From assembly GCA_951799445.1 (NCBI GenBank), contig OX637293.1:13950001-14014000 (forward strand): 64,000 nt of DNA. Reading direction: 5' to 3'. This DNA is from Pseudisothecium myosuroides. Taxonomy: Eukaryota; Streptophyta; Bryopsida; Hypnales; Lembophyllaceae. A program made the position numbers and the translations under genes. The notes below the pieces were generated by a model that made no database searches, was not told the origin of the DNA, and worked only from the letters and a program-made list of their open reading frames with translations. Shown one piece after another: positions 60,725 through 64,000 of this stretch (its first letter is position 1; every line of letters begins with the position of its first letter).

Positions 60725-63700
60725 TTAACCTCCGTAATCCCCCGCTTCGAACTTGTCCTCCGGATAGTACACAGCAACTACCAAGTTTTCATCGAATCTC
60801 CGCCCATGAAGTGAAGCCTTCGCTTTTGCGGCACCAGCAATATCAGAATACTCGAGAAAGACCTGAGAAAAGGGAATCAACTGTTAAAGAAAGAACTGAC
60901 CTGGTACCAGAAGACGAGACTTATCTGTGACATTGAGTTGGAAAAAGTAGTTCTAGATAATGAAATCGATGAACAACTTTAAATAGGAGTTTAGAATTTG
61001 TTTCAGACCTTGCCCAATCCAGGAACATCTTCACCACCTCTGGGTCTTGGAATGACAACATTCACCAAGTTCCCTGCGACAAAAAAACAAGTAAATCAAA
61101 TGCTCCGACATCCACACCTGTCTCCAAAAAATCACAAACGAACCTGAATTCAACTGTGACAAGTTGCTACTAGATTGCTCCCTGGACACGTACCATACTT
61201 CCCGCATTCAGTCTTCATGTCTTCCAGGATTTCCTCGTACTCTTCGGTATCTTCCAGCTGACGGGGTGTTACAACCTTCACACATTTGCAAGCGATAAGT
61301 ATCCTAAAAGGTTAATACCCAATTCAGATCATGTCAGAAGAAGACAATATGTCCTCTTCCCACCCAATGCATAAAGTCTGCGACATAAACAAAAATAATC
61401 ACTCAAAATTAATATTCAAGACTACTTTTTTAGGGTCGAGAAAGCGAAATTACCTCGGTCAACGCGACAACCTTGGTAGGATTTTCTAATGCAAGGCCAT
61501 TTCCCATCCCAGTCATCATTGGGAACATTGACATGCCACCTAGGGCCACTGCATTGGCGCCACTAGCTTGTAATGCAAGTTTCTGCACATCCATGAGTTC
61601 GTGAGTACAGAACTATGCATTACCAGAGTTCAGAGAAAAACATGAAAAAACGATAGCATGCCAGAGTTACTAGACTGATTTTGATGTCATTATCGGGCAC
61701 GAGAAGAGTTAACGAATCCACAAAACAGTCCCAGAGCATCTTCCCAAGACTTCCCAAACATTTCAACGTTACCTGCATGGCAATTTGCTGTTGTGCATGC
61801 GCCAAAACATTTGCTTGATCAGGCTTGGGTTGTCCACTGCAACAACAGCACATAACATCAGATTAAAAATTTAAAAACAAAATATTCTTCAAGCCCTTGA
61901 AACTATGGAACATCTCATATGTATATCGAGTCAAAAATTCAACGAACATTATGTTTACTAGAACTAAACTAGTTGGTATCTTAGACAAGAAACAGTCTAA
62001 ATTGATTCTTACTAAATGCAGTAAGAATTCTTCATCGAAAAGATGAAATAAAGGATAGTTTCACATCCCATGGAGTCAACGGACATCCATACAAAGTATA
62101 ATACGTGGTATTGTAAGCATTGACTTTCCAAAGGAAAGCCAATGAACAAAAATGAATCCCAAGACCTGTAAGTGGACTAAAGCCAACCTTGCCGTGGCTC
62201 GGCGAACGTTTAAAGTCTTGTCATCCATTTTCATGCCATTAAGCGTTGCACAGGCAATATCCACAACTGAAGGATCCTGCGAAAGGAAAGTAGACACACA
62301 GACGGACAAAGTGAGCAAGATAAGCAAATTTCTCTACCTGGCAGACGCCCGACGCACGCTTAGAGTCTTATCGCCCATTTTCAAACCATTAAGTGCCGCT
62401 ATGGCAACGTCAGTAGTAACAGACGGGTCCTGCAGATAATGTGGTTGGTCACACCTCACAAGTTAACCACGAAGATGTCCAGCTAATTTAATTTAACTAA
62501 CTCTTCAGCCCTTATGCATGGAATCAAAGACAAACAAACTTAACAAACAATGTTTTCCAAAGGAATTAATTATTGAGTACTTCAGTAAAAACAAGATGTA
62601 AAAAATAAAATGGACAGTCTTTGAAACGAGTTGCAAATGACATACCTGATAAACACAGAAGCCATAACCTTTAGAGTTCCCAGTATCACGGTCCTTGACA
62701 AGATCAAAACCTCGCAGAGGTCTGGAAAACACAAAGAAAACGAAAAGATTAGTACCTTCCTGTTCGATCATACGATCAACCTAAAGCGAAGACCTCAATA
62801 CTAAATGCATGCAATCGAAGAAATCTTACCCAAAGGACTCAAGTAACTCTTTGATCTGAACCTCGGTCAAATAATAGGGCAAACCTCCAACAAAGATACG
62901 GTCAGGCCCATCAGCCCCTCCGGCAGCGCTTCTACAAGATTCAAAACAAATTAGTTTAATAAGCATCTACTTCAAAACGGGCGACGAGCACAACAATATA
63001 TCAGCTCCACAATTAGAACAACAATATACTAGCTCCACAATCATATACCAACTCCACAATTAGTACATGGCTTCAATTAATGCTGCAGATAAGATTGTAA
63101 TATATTCCACCACACCAAGTTTACAGTAAAATAAGAAAAACTCCTTCCTGTTGTTTACAGAAGGATTGAAAAAAGACAATACCGCTAACTGATTATTGAA
63201 AGTGGTGAAGATCATACCCAGGAGTTAAGCCGACTGCCGCCAGGTTGAGATGCGGACTAGGTTGACTTGGACCAAGAGTTGCGGCCATGGAAGGATTATA
63301 ATCACTCGGTCTTCTCACTCTTACAGAAACTCCCTGATATACGAAGTAAAGGTAAAGTGTTTCATCAGTTGTCTTCCAACATAATTCAGGTTAGAACAAA
63401 AGTAGGTGGCACAAAACTGTAGTTTCTGCAGAGCACAAAACTGACACGGGTGGTCACATGAAGCGCTATAGAGGAATCAAACAGGTATCAGGTCCTATTG
63501 ATACACCCTGGAGTGTCGAAAACCAGCCCTCTATGGTCAAAAAACAAGCGATCCAAACATTTAGACTCTCGACTCAAGTGTTCGGTTCTGTGCATCAGTA
63601 AATATGCCCCCATCGTGATAATGGGTAGGGCGACACCTTGAATCGAGGATAATCAACGTTTAATCCACAATGCAACATATTTTCCGGTTAGAAGAAAACT

Positions 63701-63864
63701 AGAAATAATAACCCAATAATAGTGATTTGTGAAATAATGAGATAGAAATACCTCAAAAATAATGCCATCCAGAGCCATAGCATTGCTAGCTTCTTCAACG
63801 GTCCGCATCTCAACAAACGCAAACTTCTTCTCTTGGTTGATGTACACGTTGACAACAGCGTCAC
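60725..63864 (-). CDS. U2AF65: U2AF large subunit (U2AF65), 3' two thirds
   Basis: Exons on the - strand: 63864-63752, 63333-63218, 62931-62830, 62721-62646, one of 62429-62338 or 62276-62188, 61836-61773, 61582-61454, 61275-61194, 61073-61009 and 60862-60725 (stop TAA). All junctions are GT-AG with matching phases, giving 324 or 323 codons. Visible parts: the end of RRM1 (KKFAFVEMRTVEEASNAM), the linker, RRM2 (RIFVGGLPYYLTE... NSKGYGFCVYQ), the linker GQPKPDQANVLAHAQQQIA, and the C-terminal UHM with its R-x-F motif (LHGRRFDENLVVAVYYPEDK). U2AF65 binds the polypyrimidine tract at 3' splice sites and recruits the U2 snRNP; the UHM contacts SF1. The RS domain and start of RRM1 lie beyond the right edge. 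Confidence 0.95.
62188..62429 (-). other. U2AF65: Tandem alternative RRM2 exons of U2AF65
   Basis: Exon 62429-62338 (92 nt) encodes DPSVTTDVAIAALNGLKMGD and KTLSVRRASA; exon 62276-62188 (89 nt) encodes DPSVVDIACATLNGMKMDDK and TLNVRRATA. Both have phase-0 acceptors and phase-2 donors and can splice to 61836. The intervening intron (62337-62277) is only 61 nt. Including both gives TGA 14 codons into the second; including neither gives TGA six codons on. Exactly one copy is therefore required. Confidence 0.85.
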
Positions 63865-64000
63865 CTAATACATAGAAAAAAAAGTGTTGTAATAAGTGGT
63901 TCAACAGCAAAAAAAAGTGCTGAATTCTGATGAATATATGAGATTGTCCTTTAGAACTTTCACGTGCGATTGCCAATTAAAAATCGCAGTAAGAAACGAT

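Noticed and set aside
1..64000. LTR retrotransposons
   Set aside because: No gag/pol frames, primer-binding sites or long direct repeats were seen, though solo or badly decayed LTRs could be missed by eye.

Overview
The window reads as nuclear DNA of a land plant. It carries three spliced host genes with GT-AG introns: a WEB-family coiled-coil protein, a TTC39/IML2-type TPR protein and the large subunit of U2AF. Intergenic DNA is AT-rich and packed with plant-type DNA transposons. The species cannot be named from sequence alone; a bryophyte or other early-diverging lineage is a guess. No rRNA, tRNA, CRISPR array, bacterial operon or intact LTR retrotransposon was seen.

Layout. 1-2795: AT-rich DNA with a degenerate satellite and two TTAA-flanked elements. 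2796-21244: a three-level transposon nest. A PIF/Harbinger-like element with TTA duplications holds a 2.3 kb CACTA element (2843-5134) and, 31 bp further on, a 14.9 kb CACTA element (5166-20034); both CACTA elements have TTG duplications. The large one carries a decayed tnp2 transposase on the + strand. On the - strand it has a TNPA-like gene and an ORF with an FCP1-like fold whose catalytic aspartates are lost. A 1.5 kb minisatellite lies between the divergent genes. 21245-35770: gene-poor AT-rich DNA with TIR elements, including a 1.2 kb foldback element inside a 940 bp TTAA element; a second copy at 30666 serves as its empty site.

35.8-41.4 kb (+): a WEB-family gene of seven coding exons whose joined lengths give an open frame of 1034 codons. 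41.9-43.6 kb: further MITEs and a perfect hairpin. 46.2-53.3 kb (-): a TTC39/IML2-like gene with at least 16 exons and five small transposons in its introns. 55-60 kb: gene-free, with MITEs. 60.7-63.9 kb (-): the C-terminal two thirds of U2AF65; the gene runs off the right edge.

Two observations stand out. First, at least twelve elements of 190-940 bp, in several sequence groups, share the terminus CCCYTAARTGCCC and sit at TTAA targets, which are piggyBac-like hallmarks and unusual for a plant. Second, U2AF65 has a tandem pair of alternative RRM2 exons (62338-62429 and 62188-62276) separated by a 61-nt intron. Only inclusion of exactly one copy keeps the frame, which predicts mutually exclusive splicing of a core splicing factor.
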